A DNA stretch of 64,000 bases from contig NZ_JABRPL010000005.1 in assembly GCF_013249015.1 (NCBI RefSeq), forward strand, positions 62,001-126,000, written 5' to 3'. The notes beneath the pieces are model-generated. The model saw only the letters and a list, made by a program, of their open reading frames with translations. It was not told the origin of the DNA and made no database searches. How positions within the stretch are numbered: position 1 is the first letter of the stretch; every line of letters begins with the position of its first letter. Made by a program: the position numbers and the translations under genes. Source of the stretch: Rathayibacter agropyri (lineage in GTDB: Bacteria > Actinomycetota > Actinomycetes > Actinomycetales > Microbacteriaceae). Below, piece after piece: positions 63,001 through 64,000 of this stretch.

Positions 63001-63211
63001 CGCCCTCGCGACGATCTTCGCGCTGCTGCCGATGGCACTCGGGATCACCGGCCACGGCGGCTTCATCTCGCAGCCGCTGGCCATCGTCGTGATCGGCGGC
63101 CTGGTGTCCTCGACGGTGCTGACGCTGGTCGTCCTGCCCGTCGTCTACAACCTGGTTGAGGGGTATCGTGAGCGGCGGCGTGCCGTCCGCGCCGGGAAGG
63201 CGTCGGCATGA
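60020..63211 (+). CDS. RND-family efflux permease (HAE1/AcrB-like)
   Basis: 1063-aa proton-driven RND permease: TM1 at residues 10-30, a large extracytoplasmic loop, six helices around 335-510, a second TM and loop, and a final helix block around 890-1050. ALTIAIGRVVDDSIVVIENIKR holds the conserved TM4 acidic pair typical of proton relay. No membrane-fusion or outer-membrane partner is present, as usual in monoderm actinobacteria. GTG 60020 has GGAAG 9 nt upstream; ATG 60044 is a weaker alternative. Substrate unknown. Overlaps the next gene by 4 bp. Confidence 0.93.
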   Translation: MHLLAVLSMKNRALIALVTVVIAVFGGVALTGLKQELAPSISFPQLAVVTSYPGAAPEVVNDDVSTPIETAIQGVPGLETTSATSSTNSSLISASFTYGTDLATAEQKILQAINRIRTALPDGVDPQVVTGSFDDLPVLQLAVSSDGDADALAERLRTSVIPDLEKVDGVREVALVGESAQRVTITPDDAALAAAGVSVSDIRTALQQNGVLVAGGQITQDGSTFSVQSGVKLDSTDAIAALPLLRSGGGSASAGAAAVVPTLTTLGSVASVAVTDAPVTSISRVNGQLALTLSITKLPAANTVDVSTGVRALLPDLEASIGDNATFTSVFDQAPYIQESIASLAQEGALGLVFAVLVILLFLLSVRSTLVTAISIPTSVLITFIGLQTAGYTLNILTLGALTIAIGRVVDDSIVVIENIKRHLDAGEERAATIVTAVREVAGAITASTITTVAVFLPISFVGGTTGELFRPFALTVSIALLASLVVALTIVPVLAYWFLRPSKRPAVRQAAQAALAEERSAAGESVAPVAEAPHHGAHAGPRRARGLQSVYGPIIHWTLKHSVVTVLLALLVLVGTGALYPLMKTNFLGSSGQNTFTVTQTVPVGQSLDAQDATAQQASSAILDVSGVETVQLTIGSAGGLQSAFGGGGGGATSIRYSVTTDESADQEAVQADVREALEGVASADDISVAASSGFGASSNIEVDLTTASQSDLQSGNDQLLAALRGTDGISQAESNLSSSLPYIAVRVDRDAAARAGLSEVALGTLVSQALQPTEVGSVVIDDRTLSIYLADAQPPATVDELRGLEVPTLAGTVALSSLATVEQTDGPASITTERGQRTATITVTPEGDDLASANAAVQNAIDATSLPAGVDASLGGVTADQADAFSQLGIALLVAILIVYVVMVATFRSLLQPLLLLVSVPFAATGAILLQVVTGVPLGVPSLIGVLMLIGIVVTNAIVLVDLVNQYRDRGMPVREALLHGTERRLRPILMTALATIFALLPMALGITGHGGFISQPLAIVVIGGLVSSTVLTLVVLPVVYNLVEGYRERRRAVRAGKASA

Positions 63212-63690
63212 CGGACATCAGGGACTCGGTCGAGACGGTCGGCTCGCGCTGGCACAGCGGACCGGAGCGCGCCGCCGCGGTGCTCGCCGAGGTCGGCCCG
63301 GAGCGCTTCGTCGCCCGGGATCACCGGCCGGGGACGCTCCGGCACATCGTCCTGATCCGCTTCCGCCCGACCGCGCTGGTGGCTGAGGCCGACGAGGTCG
63401 TCCGACGCTTCCTCGCGCTCGCCCACGAGTGTGTGCGCGACGGCCATCCCTACATCGTGTCGATCGAGACCGGTCCGCAGCTGAGCACCGAGGGCGCTGG
63501 CGAGGGCTTCGACCGCGCATTCCTGCTGACCTTCACGTCAGAGGGCGACCTGAACTACTACCTCGGGCGACCTGCCGTCGAGGCTCCCGAGCTCTACGAT
63601 CCCGCGCACGACGCGTTCAAGGAGTTCGTCGGACCGTTCGTCGACACCGCGGGCATCGTGGCGTTCGACTTCCGGCCAGAACCGCACTGA
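63208..63690 (+). CDS. Dabb-type (stress-responsive A/B barrel-like) protein
   Basis: 160-aa cytoplasmic protein. Residues about 45-155 have the Dabb pattern: LRHIVLIRFRPTALVAEADE, FDRAFLLTFTSEGDLNYYLG and HDAFKEFVGPFVD near the end. The N-terminal 45 residues are extra and unassigned. Dabb proteins are small dimers of mostly unknown function. The ATG overlaps the RND stop and its own stop overlaps the Nudix start, so three genes form one unit. Confidence 0.8.
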   Translation: MTDIRDSVETVGSRWHSGPERAAAVLAEVGPERFVARDHRPGTLRHIVLIRFRPTALVAEADEVVRRFLALAHECVRDGHPYIVSIETGPQLSTEGAGEGFDRAFLLTFTSEGDLNYYLGRPAVEAPELYDPAHDAFKEFVGPFVDTAGIVAFDFRPEPH

Positions 63691-64000
63691 TGGCGACGCC
63701 CGACTTCATCCTGCGTCTGCGCGAGCTGATCGGGACCGAGATGCTCTGGCTCACCGGCGTGACTGCCGTGATCGTCCGTGAGGTGCCGTCGCGACAGGTC
63801 CTGCTCGTGCGGCGCGCAGACACCGGTGCCTGGACCGCGGTGACGGGGATCATCGATCCGGGGGAGACGGTCGCGGGCACCGCTCGCCGCGAGGCGCAGG
63901 AGGAGGCAGGTGTCGAGATCGAGGTCGAGCGGCTCGTGCAGGTGCACACTCTCCCGACGATGCAGTACCCGAACGGCGACCGCTGCCAGTTCCTCGACCA
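63690..64000 (+). CDS. Nudix hydrolase, 3' end beyond the window
   Basis: First 103 codons of a Nudix enzyme. The Nudix box is complete: GIIDPGETVAGTARREAQEEAG (first and last parts quoted without the next residues). The upstream strand LLVRRADTGAWTAVTG fits ADP-ribose or NDP-sugar pyrophosphatase-like members, but substrate cannot be assigned. ATG 63690 overlaps the Dabb gene stop (TGATG). Confidence 0.9.
   Translation, partial: MATPDFILRLRELIGTEMLWLTGVTAVIVREVPSRQVLLVRRADTGAWTAVTGIIDPGETVAGTARREAQEEAGVEIEVERLVQVHTLPTMQYPNGDRCQFLD

Overview
The window is GC-rich, gene-dense DNA with frequent GTG starts, ATGA/GTGA stop-start overlaps and short intergenic gaps. It carries a dnaJ-hspR pair, a coproporphyrin-type heme pathway (hemY, chdC, hemH), DUF559, DUF3618 and DUF2510 proteins, an MptB-type mannosyltransferase and DUF1023 hydrolases. 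Together these point to an actinobacterium, most likely of the family Microbacteriaceae; the family assignment is inference. No rRNA, tRNA, CRISPR array, integrase or insertion sequence was recognised.

Layout. 1-8.8 kb: end of a heat-shock operon (zinc-finger-less DnaJ, HspR), an acidic repeat protein, an MptB-like mannosyltransferase, glyS and a secreted glycoside hydrolase with a C-terminal beta-trefoil. 8.8-22 kb: an almost complete heme pathway in two arms. hemA reads left; hemE-hemY-(three small envelope genes)-chdC-hemH-hemC-hemD and then hemB-hemL read right. Glutamyl-tRNA therefore goes to heme through coproporphyrin III. 22-28 kb: an MFS exporter, DksA/TraR zinc finger, AcuI-type reductase, TrhO, a frameshifted YitT gene and a YbhB-type protein. 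28-30 kb: two orphan genes in visibly lower-GC DNA. 30-44.5 kb: pfkA, a ferritin-like protein, a truncated membrane gene, an AlkA-type glycosylase, putA with an acidic repeat extension, small enzymes and regulators, and an MFS-MarR operon behind a clear 20-bp dyad.

44.6-50.2 kb is the most unusual part. A full-length alpha/beta-hydrolase (DUF1023) with a helical WXG/LXG-like N-terminus is followed by a lipoprotein gene. The pair then recurs with progressively shorter hydrolase copies, each followed by an intact lipoprotein paralogue, and the array ends in a hydrolase scrap fused to the 3' end of a truncated FBP-type zinc-finger gene. Codons ending in T or G replace the C-rich usage of the flanks. 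The arrangement looks like a toxin/immunity array in which old toxin tails decay while immunity genes are kept; that functional reading is inference.

50.2-64 kb: an XRE-cupin regulator divergent from a thioredoxin-reductase-like enzyme, a DctR/DctS-type two-component system divergent from dctA, a yczE/yczR (MocR) divergent pair, an exported gamma-class chorismate mutase, a signal-less GH10 xylanase, an RND permease, a Dabb-domain protein and a Nudix gene cut by the window edge.

At many genes a TANNNT-like hexamer sits 6-7 nt before the start codon in place of a Shine-Dalgarno sequence. This suggests leaderless transcripts, and I used it to choose several starts (mptB, hemA, trhO, the YitT pseudogene).
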